Below are positions 1 through 8,323 of a stretch of 15,447 nucleotides of DNA, piece after piece; within the stretch, counting starts at the first letter, position 1, and every line of letters starts with the position of its first letter. The stretch lies in assembly GCA_036653735.1 (NCBI GenBank), contig JAVVTI010000021.1, forward strand, positions 1-15,447. The letters are read 5' to 3'. Position numbers and translations under genes: made by a program. Below the pieces are notes generated by a model. It was not told where the DNA came from and did no database searches. It saw only the letters and a list, made by a program, of their open reading frames with translations. Source of the stretch: CAVCAD01 sp036653735. GTDB taxonomy: Bacteria > Bacillota_I > Bacilli_A > RF39 > UBA660.

Positions 1-1112
1 CTTTAGCAGCTTCTTACACACCACAAGTGTACACAGTAAACTATAATGCAAATGGCGGAACAGTTTCGCCAGCTAGTACAACAGTAACTTATGACGGTAC
101 TTATGGAACACTAGCGACTCCAGTAAGAGCTAACTATGAATTTCTAGGTTGGTTTACAGGACAAATAAATGGAACTAAGATAGAAGCATCAACAAAGGTT
201 GCAATAACTGCTGCCCAAACAATATATGCTCACTGGAAAAAAACATTTGTAACTAAAACAATAAGAGAAACTATATTAGCTGACAATGTAGTAAAAAATG
301 TAGAAAATGATTCTATGTTTGCACACGTAGCTCCAGCAGATAAGAGTGAGAATGGTTTATGGAAAGAAGCTAGAGTTGGTAAAACAGAAGGAGATAAACC
401 AACCTACTTCTTTAGAGGCTCTGTTCAAAACAACTATGTATCATTCGCAGGTAAAATGTGGAGAATAGTTAGAATAAATGAAGATGGAACAGTAAAATTA
501 ATACTAGGTGGAAATAGTACTGAAGATGGATATATTGATTCAGCAACTCATGTATGGAATCCAAATAGGGATCAAACAACATACGTAAATTATCTAGGAT
601 CAACTGCAAAAAATGATATAGACGCTTGGTATAATAACAACATAACAGGTGCGAATAATAATAAAGTAGCAAATTGGAATGTGTGTAATGATAAGACAAC
701 AGGAGCTGGTTCGTGGCAGGTAAATTATGGAGGAGTACAAAGGTTACGTTTTAATAAAACTCCACAATTTAAATGTCCAAATGTTAGTGATAATATTGCT
801 GTAAAAGGAGGCTTATTAACGGCCGACGAAGCTGCTTATGCCGGAAGCGTAAATGCATCGAATACCCCAGATTATTATTTATACGACAATGCAAAGCGAG
901 GTGACACAGCTGGATATTGGTGGGTCTCTACCCCGTTCTATTTCAACTATGGGAACGCATGCATCTTCACTGTGTTTGGGTCGAGTAATCCAGGCCACTT
1001 GAATTTTAACTATGTCAACAATGCCGTGGGGTTACGTGCAGTGATTTCTCTGGCCTCTGACACTCTGACAATATCAGGAAATGGCACTCAAGAGTCACCA
1101 TATACAATTTAA
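1..1112 (+). CDS. InlB-repeat surface protein with C-terminal DUF6273/lectin-like domain, 5'-truncated by window edge
   Basis: The reading frame is open to the left edge (first full codon at 3), so the GTG at 27 is not a credible start and the N-terminus, probably with a signal peptide and more repeats, lies outside. About nt 30-236 encode one InlB B-type (Listeria-Bacteroides, Flg_new) repeat: YTVNYNANGG, then YEFLGWFTG, then IYAHWK. After a linker comes a domain opening with FAGKMWRIVRINEDG and ending YWWVSTP...GLRAVISL, which resembles DUF6273/C-type-lectin-like domains of gut Bacillota. The protein ends SGNGTQESPYTI with no LPXTG motif or membrane anchor. Its G+C is higher than that of all downstream genes, peaking near 47% at 901-1080, against about 23-30% in the ABC genes. 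Role inferred: an extracellular binding or adhesion protein. The repeat is secure; the domain name rests on resemblance, and the ligand is unknown. Confidence 0.8.
   Translation, partial: LAASYTPQVYTVNYNANGGTVSPASTTVTYDGTYGTLATPVRANYEFLGWFTGQINGTKIEASTKVAITAAQTIYAHWKKTFVTKTIRETILADNVVKNVENDSMFAHVAPADKSENGLWKEARVGKTEGDKPTYFFRGSVQNNYVSFAGKMWRIVRINEDGTVKLILGGNSTEDGYIDSATHVWNPNRDQTTYVNYLGSTAKNDIDAWYNNNITGANNNKVANWNVCNDKTTGAGSWQVNYGGVQRLRFNKTPQFKCPNVSDNIAVKGGLLTADEAAYAGSVNASNTPDYYLYDNAKRGDTAGYWWVSTPFYFNYGNACIFTVFGSSNPGHLNFNYVNNAVGLRAVISLASDTLTISGNGTQESPYTI
900..1055 (+). other. Candidate DGR variable region (VR) inside the surface protein gene
   Basis: From the YWW codons (915) to RAVISL (1035-1052), base and codon use changes. 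Of the 30 codons at 936-1025, 23 end in a pyrimidine and 13 in C, whereas the downstream genes strongly prefer A- or T-ending codons. The pattern NNY with varied first and second bases (Phe, Tyr, Asn, Cys, Ile, Ser, His, Val, Ala) is what adenine mutagenesis of AAY template codons would leave. The block is followed by a conserved-looking GC-rich stretch, GTGGGGTTACGTGCAGTG, in the place where an IMH would lie, about 20 codons before the stop. No template repeat or reverse transcriptase is in the window, so any DGR would have to act in trans. An ordinary horizontally acquired lectin-like domain is the alternative. Confidence 0.5.
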
Positions 1113-1142
1113 AGATGAAGGCAGCAAATAAAGTATAGTTCT

Positions 1143-1156
1143 GGAAAACCCTTTCC
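1143..1156 (+). other. Small hairpin 3' of the candidate VR
   Basis: GGAAA-ACCC-TTTCC forms a 5-bp stem with a 4-base loop 31 bases after the surface protein stop codon. A T7 run follows at 1181-1187, too far away for a classical terminator. In the Bordetella phage DGR a short hairpin downstream of the VR helps target recognition; a similar role here is inference. It may simply be part of a weak transcript end. Confidence 0.3.
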
Positions 1157-1230
1157 GACCTTGTCAAGAGCGACGTGTACTTTTTTTATCTTTCTTAGAA
1201 TATGTTTATATGTAAAGGTTATTATATTTA

Positions 1231-1259
1231 TTGTTATTGGGGTAATTATTAGGTATAAT
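1231..1259 (+). promoter_or_regulatory. Sigma-A type promoter of the ABC-ABC-xfp operon
   Basis: The -35 TTGTTA (1231-1236) and a perfect -10 TATAAT (1254-1259) are separated by 17 bases. The predicted transcript start is near 1266, immediately before the strong Shine-Dalgarno GAGGTGA (1267-1273), giving a very short leader before the ATG at 1280. Confidence 0.7.
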
Positions 1260-1279
1260 TATAGATGAGGTGAGGTATA

Positions 1280-3496
1280 ATGCTAAAGCTTAAGAATGTT
1301 AGTAAGTTTTATTATGGTAATGGGACGGTAAGTAGTGGTATTTCTAAGGTTAATTTAGAGTTTAAAATAGGTGAGTTTATTGTTATTACTGGTGAGAGTG
1401 GTAGTGGTAAGTCAACTCTTCTTAATGTCATAAGTGGTCTTGATACTTATGAAGAAGGTGAAATGTATGTTAATGGGTTGGAGACAAGCCATTATAGGGT
1501 TAATGAAACTGAGGAATATAGGAAGAAATATATTGGTAATATATTTCAAAATTTCAATTTAATTAATAGTTATACAGTGTATCAAAATATAGAGACTTCT
1601 TTATTACTAAATGGAATGTGTAAAAAAGAGATGCATGATAAGATTATTAGTTTACTTAAGGAAGTAGATCTATATAAGTTTAGAAATACTAGAGCATCTA
1701 AGTTATCTGGTGGTCAGAAGCAGAGGGTGGCTATAGCTAGGTGTTTAGCTAAGAATAGTCCTATAATAGTAGCAGATGAACCAACAGGTTCTTTAGATAG
1801 AAGAAGTGCTACTAGTATTATGTCTCTTTTAAAGGAGATATCTAAGGATAAGCTTGTAATAGTTGTTACTCATAATGAAGAAGATGTTATTAAGTATGCT
1901 AGTAGGAAGATTAAGATGAGTGATGGTAAGGTAATAGAGGATAAGGTTCTTCATGATGTAGATGAAGTGGATAGTTCGTTTGTTCCTATTATTAAAAGTA
2001 TTTCTTTTATTAATATGTTAAAGTTATCATTTAGAAATACTTTTAATATATTTAGTAAGTTCTCTTTACTTCTTATAGTATATTTATTTCTTACTGTAAC
2101 AGTGTTTAGTGAGTACTCTTCTGTTAGGAAACAAAAGAGTGAAATGGCTGTGCAGGGTTTTAATCAATTCTTTAAGAGTATGGATAATAAAAGAATTATT
2201 ATAACTAAGAAGGATAAGTCTTTTATTAGTGATGATGAGTTATCTAAAGTAGGTAAGATTAGTAATGTTTCATCGGTTATTAAGGATGATATATTAATAG
2301 ATGCTCCTGCTTCTATTAGTAATGGTATTATATATTTAAATAGTACTATTAAGAGTATAGATAAGATTAAGGGGTCTTTAGATGAGGGTGTGTTACCTAC
2401 TAAGGATAATGAAGTAGTTCTTAAGATAAGTAAGAATAATTATTATTTTAAGAGTACTGAGGGTGGTTTATTAAATAAGGAACTTGATTTAAATGTAGGG
2501 TCATATAATTTAAATGGTGGTAAGGTAAAAATAGTAGGTATTATATATGATAATGGGGAGATAGAGAGTTATGAGTCTATAGTATATACTACTAATAATA
2601 CTACTAAGAATATAAGTAATGATGTATTCTTATCTAAGGGTAAGTTTGTATCAACTTTTTATGATAAGAAGTACTCTTCTATGTATTATGATACTTTAAA
2701 TAAGATAGTTCCTTCTTCTAATGTAGGTGTAGGTAAAGTAATAATTAGTAATAGTTTTATATCTTATTGTAAGAATGAGAATTGTATTAATAGTGATTTT
2801 AAAGTGGATTTTGAAAGTATATTTGAGACTAATTCTATTAAGTTAAAGGTTAGTAATGTATATAATAAAAATAATTTTAATAAGCTTTTATCACTTAAGT
2901 ATGAAGATAATAATGGTAAGATATTTATTAGTAATGAAGATTATAAAGTATTAACTAGTAGTAATACTTATCAAAGTAGTGTAATACTTAATAATGAAGA
3001 AAGTGCTAAGGAAGTAATTAGTGAGCTTAATACTAGTGGGTTTAATACTTTATATGTAAAAGATACTCTTGTTAATAATGATGCTTTATTACTTAAGTTC
3101 TTTAATGTATTTATATTTATTGTTACATTTATTCTTTTAGTAGTATTATTCTTTATATCTTATTTTGTTATTAAGTTAATACTTAATTCTAGAAGTATAT
3201 ATTTTTCTACTATTAGAGTATTGGGTGCTAGTAAGAAGAATTGTAAGAATTTACTTAGTTTAGAGTTATTTAATATAATGAATTTATCGTATATATTATT
3301 TATTGGGTTTCTTTTACTTGCTAAATATGGGGTTATTAATAATGGTTTTCTTTTAGGTATTATTAAGTATATAACTATTAAGGATTATATAGTTTTATAT
3401 TTAATACTTGGGTTTATGTCATATTTTATATCTCTTAGATTTTCTAAGAAGTTATTTAAAGATAGTGCTATGAGTAGTTATAGGAGTGAATTATGA
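1280..3496 (+). CDS. ABC transporter, fused ATPase-permease of MacB/FtsX type
   Basis: This 738-residue protein carries an N-terminal nucleotide-binding domain of the LolD/MacB class: Walker A GESGSGKS (38-45), Q-loop Gln90, signature LSGGQ (142-146), Walker B IIVADE (162-167), D-loop SLD, and H-loop His198. A transmembrane helix follows at about 258-276, then about 330 extracytoplasmic residues, then three C-terminal helices (about 608-635, 662-682, 700-720) with the FtsX-type cytoplasmic loop STIRVLGASKKN. This is the four-helix MacB topology. Such mechanotransmission ABC proteins usually export or extract peptides, antibiotics or lipoproteins rather than import; the substrate here cannot be read. 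The start is fixed by GAGGTGA six bases upstream. Its TGA stop overlaps the next start (ATGA), so the two genes are translationally coupled and the products may heterodimerise. Confidence 0.9.
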   Translation: MLKLKNVSKFYYGNGTVSSGISKVNLEFKIGEFIVITGESGSGKSTLLNVISGLDTYEEGEMYVNGLETSHYRVNETEEYRKKYIGNIFQNFNLINSYTVYQNIETSLLLNGMCKKEMHDKIISLLKEVDLYKFRNTRASKLSGGQKQRVAIARCLAKNSPIIVADEPTGSLDRRSATSIMSLLKEISKDKLVIVVTHNEEDVIKYASRKIKMSDGKVIEDKVLHDVDEVDSSFVPIIKSISFINMLKLSFRNTFNIFSKFSLLLIVYLFLTVTVFSEYSSVRKQKSEMAVQGFNQFFKSMDNKRIIITKKDKSFISDDELSKVGKISNVSSVIKDDILIDAPASISNGIIYLNSTIKSIDKIKGSLDEGVLPTKDNEVVLKISKNNYYFKSTEGGLLNKELDLNVGSYNLNGGKVKIVGIIYDNGEIESYESIVYTTNNTTKNISNDVFLSKGKFVSTFYDKKYSSMYYDTLNKIVPSSNVGVGKVIISNSFISYCKNENCINSDFKVDFESIFETNSIKLKVSNVYNKNNFNKLLSLKYEDNNGKIFISNEDYKVLTSSNTYQSSVILNNEESAKEVISELNTSGFNTLYVKDTLVNNDALLLKFFNVFIFIVTFILLVVLFFISYFVIKLILNSRSIYFSTIRVLGASKKNCKNLLSLELFNIMNLSYILFIGFLLLAKYGVINNGFLLGIIKYITIKDYIVLYLILGFMSYFISLRFSKKLFKDSAMSSYRSEL

Positions 3497-5928
3497 TAAA
3501 AATAGAGAATGTTAATAAGTATTTTAATCGTTTTAAAAGAAATGAAGTTCATGTTATTAATGATACTTCTTTAGAGCTACCTGATAATGGATTAGTATCT
3601 CTTTTAGGACCTTCAGGAAGTGGTAAGACTACTTTATTAAATGCTATAGGAGCACTTGATAAAGTTAATTCTGGTAATATATATATTAATGGTAAAAAGA
3701 TAACTAAGAGGACTCAGAATTATACAGATAAAGTAAGAGCTTTAAATATTGGTTATATCTTTCAGGACTTTCATTTAATAGATGAGTTAACAGTGTTTGA
3801 TAATATAGCTCTTTCTCTTAAGATGGTAGGTATTAAGAATAAGAAAGAAATAACTTCTAGAGTACACTACTGTTTAGATGCTCTTAATATGTATAGGTAT
3901 AGGTATAGAACTACTAATATGTTATCAGGGGGAGAGAGACAAAGAGTATCTATAGCTAGAGCTTTGGCTGTTAATCCTAATATTATAATAGCTGATGAAC
4001 CAACTGGTAATTTAGATTCTAAGAATTCTTTAGAAATAATGAATATTATTAAGGCTATATCTAAAACTAAATTGGTTGTACTTGTAACGCATGAAAGAGA
4101 TTTAGCAGATTTTTATTCATCTAGAATAATAGAGCTTAGTGATGGAAAGATAATAAGTGATAAAGAAAACTTTCCTAAAGAAGATTTAGATTATAAAATA
4201 GATAATAAGATATATCTTAAAGATTTAGATATAAATGAACATATATTATTAAAAGATAATAAGATAAATTTATATAGTGAGAAGAATATTAAACTTAATA
4301 TTACTTTGGTACTTAAGAATAATAATATATATATTCAATCATCTGATGGTAAGAAGATAGAAGTAGTAGATAATAGTAGTTCTATAGAACTAATAGATGA
4401 TAACTATAAAAAGATATCTAAAGAAAGTTATGAAGAGTCTTCATTTAATATGGATAAGATATCTAATACTGAAAGTGTGCATAAATATAGTTCTATATTT
4501 AATCTTTTTACTCTTATTAAGAGTGGATTTAAGAAAGTAATAGGATATAAATTTCTTAAGAAGATGCTTTTACTAGGATTTTGTGCATCAGGGGCATTTA
4601 TACTCTTTTCTATAAGTAATATGTTTGGTATTAAGCAAGTAAATGATAAGGATTTTGTAACAAGTAATAATACGTATATTACCCTTAATAATAAACTAAG
4701 TGTTAATGATTACTTAGTATATGAGAAGGGTGATGATATAAACTATATGTTACCTTTGAGTAGTGGTATTAGTTTTAATATAAGATATAAAGATTATTTT
4801 CAAACTTATGATGTATCTGATAGGATAGCTGGGTCTTTAGCAGGTACTTCTTTAATAAGTGATAAAGACTTAGTGTATGGTGTTATGCCTAAAGGTGATA
4901 AAGAAATAGTACTAGATACTTCATGTATAGATAAGTACTTTATAGAGAGTTCTAGTAAAGCAGCAGGTATACTTAGTTATAAAGATATGCTTAATAAAGA
5001 ACTTATTAAAGATGAGGTGGGTACTTTTAAGGTAGTAGGTATAGTAAGAACTAATAGTCCTTCTATATATGTTAATGAGTCTTATTTTATTAATTTACTT
5101 AGATATAATGATTCATCTATAGAAGCTGGATCATCTGTATTAAAAGATGATATAGTTAATATAAAACCTCAGGTAATTGATTATTCTTTAGTTAAGGATA
5201 AAGTAGTATTAACTAAGGGAGCTTATCCTAATGATTATGAAGTTATAGTAAATGAAGTATATAAGAATGAATATGAAATAGGTAAGAATATAGATATAAA
5301 GATTAATGATATTAAATTAAAGATAGTAGGATATTATAAGTCAAATGAAACTGATATATTTTTAACTAATAATAATACTATTAAGTATGATTTAATATCT
5401 AATAGTTCTACATTTACAATATCTTCAAGTAATAAGAGTAAAGCTATAAGTTTCTTTAATGGAAAGAAACTTAATCCTACTGATAATTATGAAGTAAGTA
5501 AGAAAAATTATATAGATGGTAAGAGTGAGTTTTCTAAGATATCATTAATAATAAGTAGTATAATTCTAATTATATCTTTAATAGAGATATACTTAATGAT
5601 GCGTTCTTCTTTCTTATCTAGGGTTAAAGAAGTTGGTATTATGCGTGCTATTGGTATTAAGAAAAGTGATATATATAAGATGTTTCTAGGTGAAATACTT
5701 GCTATTACAGTTTTAGCTAGTACACCTGGTTATCTAATTATGATATATATTATAAAGGGTGTTATAACACTTCCATTTCTAGGTAATAATTTCTTACTAA
5801 ATAATAATGTATTAATTATATCAATAGTTATTATATATGCTTTTAATATTATAGTTGGATTATTACCAGTTGCTGGAACACTAAGAAAGAAACCAGCTGC
5901 AATATTAGCAAGAAAAGATGTTGATTAG
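3493..5928 (+). CDS. ABC transporter, second fused ATPase-permease of MacB/FtsX type with extra linker domain
   Basis: This is an 811-residue partner of the preceding gene, overlapping it by four bases and preceded by TAGGAG (3481-3486). The ATPase has Walker A GPSGSGKT (39-46), Gln91, LSGGE (144-148), Walker B IIIADE (164-169), and His200. Unlike the first protein, about 115 residues (225-340) rich in Asn, Lys, Asp and Ser, with apparent beta-strand character, separate the ATPase from helix 1 (about 355-376). An extracytoplasmic region of about 300 residues follows, then three helices (about 684-703, 730-755, 772-795) with the FtsX loop RVKEVGIMRAIGIKKSDI. The end, RKKPAAILARKDVD, is typical of MacB-family permeases. 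It probably forms a heterodimeric exporter or resistance pump with its neighbour. Both ATPases look catalytically intact. Confidence 0.9.
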   Translation: MIKIENVNKYFNRFKRNEVHVINDTSLELPDNGLVSLLGPSGSGKTTLLNAIGALDKVNSGNIYINGKKITKRTQNYTDKVRALNIGYIFQDFHLIDELTVFDNIALSLKMVGIKNKKEITSRVHYCLDALNMYRYRYRTTNMLSGGERQRVSIARALAVNPNIIIADEPTGNLDSKNSLEIMNIIKAISKTKLVVLVTHERDLADFYSSRIIELSDGKIISDKENFPKEDLDYKIDNKIYLKDLDINEHILLKDNKINLYSEKNIKLNITLVLKNNNIYIQSSDGKKIEVVDNSSSIELIDDNYKKISKESYEESSFNMDKISNTESVHKYSSIFNLFTLIKSGFKKVIGYKFLKKMLLLGFCASGAFILFSISNMFGIKQVNDKDFVTSNNTYITLNNKLSVNDYLVYEKGDDINYMLPLSSGISFNIRYKDYFQTYDVSDRIAGSLAGTSLISDKDLVYGVMPKGDKEIVLDTSCIDKYFIESSSKAAGILSYKDMLNKELIKDEVGTFKVVGIVRTNSPSIYVNESYFINLLRYNDSSIEAGSSVLKDDIVNIKPQVIDYSLVKDKVVLTKGAYPNDYEVIVNEVYKNEYEIGKNIDIKINDIKLKIVGYYKSNETDIFLTNNNTIKYDLISNSSTFTISSSNKSKAISFFNGKKLNPTDNYEVSKKNYIDGKSEFSKISLIISSIILIISLIEIYLMMRSSFLSRVKEVGIMRAIGIKKSDIYKMFLGEILAITVLASTPGYLIMIYIIKGVITLPFLGNNFLLNNNVLIISIVIIYAFNIIVGLLPVAGTLRKKPAAILARKDVD

Positions 5929-5941
5929 AAAGGATTATATT

Positions 5942-8272
5942 ATGAAAAGAAGAAGTGAACTAGAGAGTATAGATGCATATTTTAGAGCGGTTAATTATTT
6001 GTCTGTAGCTCAAATATATTTAAAGGATAATTGTTTATTAACAAGAGAGCTTAAGAAAGAAGATATTAAAAGTAAACTAATAGGACACTGGGGTAGTGCT
6101 CCTGGACAAAACTTTATATATACTCACTTAAATAGAGTTATTAAGAATAATAATTTGAACGTTGTGTATGTTTCTGGTCCAGGGCACAGTGGACAAGCAC
6201 TCATATCTAATACATATGTTGAGGGCAGCTATACTAAGGTATACCCTAGTATTACTCAAGATGCACAAGGTATAGATTTATTGTGTAGGCGTTTTAGTTT
6301 TCCTGGTGGGGTATCATCTCATGTATCACCTGAAGTACCTGGATCTATTAATGAGGGAGGGGAACTAGGGTATAGTCTTGCTCATGCTTATGGTTGTGCT
6401 CTTGATAATAAAGATTTAATAGTGGCTTGTGTAATAGGTGATGGTGAGGCAGAGACTGCTACATTATGTGCTTCTTGGCAAATTAATAAGATTATGAATG
6501 CTGCTAAGGATGGAATAGTTTTACCAGTACTACATTTAAATGGGTATAAAATAGCTAATCCTACTATAATGGGTAGGATGAGTAATGATGAATTAACTAA
6601 CTTTTTCTATGGTCTAGGTTATGAGCCTTTCTTTGTAGAATGTAATTCTAATATAATGAAATCTCATAAACAAATGATGAGTATTATGGATAAGATAGTA
6701 TGTAAGATTAAAACTATAAAGAGTACTATAGGAGAGTCTAAAGTATGGTATCCAGTACTTATTTTAAGAAGTCCTAAAGGATGGACTGGTATAAAAGAAT
6801 ATAATGGTAAGAAGATAGAGGGTTCTTTTAGAAGTCATCAAGTACCTTTACCTATTAATAATGAAGATGATATTAAGTTACTAAGTAAATGGTTAGGAAG
6901 TTATTTACCGGGTGAACTTTTTGATAAGGATGGTAAAGTATATAAGTATATTCTTGATACAATCCCTAGTGATGAATATAAGATGGGGCTTAATCCTATT
7001 GCTAATGGAGGTCTTTTACTTAAGAAGTTAAAAGTACCTGACTTTAAGAAATATGAAGTAAAGGTAAGTAATCCTGGTAATATGTATGCTAAGGATATGG
7101 AAGTTCTTAGTTTATATGTTAGAGATTTAGTTAAGAATAATCCTAGTAACTTTAGAATATTTGGTCCTGATGAAGCAGCATCTAATAAGTTATCATCTGT
7201 TTATGAAGTAACATCTAAAGCATGGAGCATGCCTATTTTAAAGGATGATGAGAATTTAGGTAGTGGTGGCAGAGTAATTGATTCTATATTATCTGAAAAT
7301 GTATGTGAAGGTTTACTAGAGGGTTATATATTAAGTGGTAGGCATGCTTTTATGCATAGTTATGAGGCATTTATTAGAATAATAGATAGTATGATAAGTC
7401 AGCATGCAAAGTGGTTAAAAGTATCAAGTGAACTTCTATGGAGAAGTCCTATTTCTAGTATTAACTATGTTCTTACTTCTCATTGTTGGCAGCAAGATCA
7501 TAATGGTTTTACTCATCAAGATCCAGGATTTCTTAATCATATAGTTACTAAGAAGCCTGATATTACTAGAATATATTTACCGTATGATGCTAATAGTCTT
7601 TTATGTTGTTTTGATCATATTATGCAAACTAAGAATTATATAAATGTAATAGTAGCTAGTAAACAAGATAGTCTTCAGTGGCTTAGTATGAATGATACTA
7701 TAGAGCATTGCTCTAAGGGAATAGGGGAGTTTAAATTTGCAAGTAACTATAGTAATGATAAGTTAGATTGTATTTTAGCTTGTGCTGGAGATACTCCAAC
7801 ACTTGAAGTAATAGCGGCTTACTCTATCATTAAATCATTTACTAAGGACTTAAAAATAAAGACAGTATCGTGTGTTGATTTAATGAAACTAGTTCCTTCA
7901 TCTGTTCATCCTCATGGATTAACAGATGAGGCGTATAATGAACTATTTAATACTAATGTACCAGTAGTTTTTGCATTTCATGGATATCCTAATTTAATTC
8001 ATGAACTATGTTATAAAAGAGATAATCATGACTTACTTCATGTTCATGGTTATATAGAAGAAGGTACTGTTACTACACCATTTGATATGAGAGTACAAAA
8101 TAAAATAGATAGATTTCATATAGTACTTGATGTTCTTAAATATACAAAGGATTTTAGTTGTAAAGATAATATTATTTCTTACTGTAATGATATGCTTAAG
8201 AAGCATTCATTATATATTAGAGAAAATGGAGTAGATATGGAAGAAATTACTTCATGGACTTTTAAGAACTAG
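5942..8272 (+). CDS. xfp: Phosphoketolase (xylulose-5-phosphate/fructose-6-phosphate)
   Basis: This thiamine-diphosphate enzyme splits xylulose-5-P (and often fructose-6-P) with phosphate into acetyl-phosphate plus glyceraldehyde-3-P or erythrose-4-P. It is the key step of heterolactic and bifid-type fermentation in the cytoplasm. Family motifs in order: HWGSAPGQNF (His49), SGPGHSG (His82), FPGGVSSHVSPE (His127), ThDP/Mg motif GDGEAETA (166-173), FRSHQVPLP, FGPDEAASNKL, CEGLLEGY, GRHAFMHSYEAF, DHNGFTHQDPG. The spacings of 33 and 45 residues between the first three histidines match those recalled for the bifidobacterial enzyme. The start is placed at the ATG at 5942, with AAAGGA (5929-5934) seven bases upstream; an in-frame ATG at 5918 lies inside the previous gene and lacks a ribosome site. 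The protein has 776 residues, near normal length. The gene lies 13 bases after the ABC pair and is probably co-transcribed. Two usual Arg positions look changed (TSKAW, WQQDHNG). Confidence 0.95.
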   Translation: MKRRSELESIDAYFRAVNYLSVAQIYLKDNCLLTRELKKEDIKSKLIGHWGSAPGQNFIYTHLNRVIKNNNLNVVYVSGPGHSGQALISNTYVEGSYTKVYPSITQDAQGIDLLCRRFSFPGGVSSHVSPEVPGSINEGGELGYSLAHAYGCALDNKDLIVACVIGDGEAETATLCASWQINKIMNAAKDGIVLPVLHLNGYKIANPTIMGRMSNDELTNFFYGLGYEPFFVECNSNIMKSHKQMMSIMDKIVCKIKTIKSTIGESKVWYPVLILRSPKGWTGIKEYNGKKIEGSFRSHQVPLPINNEDDIKLLSKWLGSYLPGELFDKDGKVYKYILDTIPSDEYKMGLNPIANGGLLLKKLKVPDFKKYEVKVSNPGNMYAKDMEVLSLYVRDLVKNNPSNFRIFGPDEAASNKLSSVYEVTSKAWSMPILKDDENLGSGGRVIDSILSENVCEGLLEGYILSGRHAFMHSYEAFIRIIDSMISQHAKWLKVSSELLWRSPISSINYVLTSHCWQQDHNGFTHQDPGFLNHIVTKKPDITRIYLPYDANSLLCCFDHIMQTKNYINVIVASKQDSLQWLSMNDTIEHCSKGIGEFKFASNYSNDKLDCILACAGDTPTLEVIAAYSIIKSFTKDLKIKTVSCVDLMKLVPSSVHPHGLTDEAYNELFNTNVPVVFAFHGYPNLIHELCYKRDNHDLLHVHGYIEEGTVTTPFDMRVQNKIDRFHIVLDVLKYTKDFSCKDNIISYCNDMLKKHSLYIRENGVDMEEITSWTFKN

Positions 8273-8273
8273 G

Positions 8274-8302
8274 TTGATTATTTACTATATTTGTTATAAA
8301 AT
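8274..8302 (+). promoter_or_regulatory. Probable promoter for dnaB-dnaI
   Basis: -35 TTGATT (8274-8279) and -10 TAAAAT (8297-8302) lie 17 bases apart; TATAAA at 8295-8300 is an alternative. A GGGGGA ribosome site (8311-8316) precedes the ATG at 8324. No terminator is visible after xfp, so read-through from upstream is possible. Confidence 0.5.
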
Positions 8303-8323
8303 TTTTAATAGGGGGAAAAGTGT

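Noticed and set aside
469..699. Antisense open frame within the surface protein gene
   Set aside because: Shadow of the + strand gene; Tyr/Leu/His-rich low-complexity translation with no ribosome site.
5918..5941. ATG at 5918 as the xfp start
   Set aside because: Overlaps the end of the ABC gene without a ribosome site; the ATG at 5942 has AAAGGA at good spacing.
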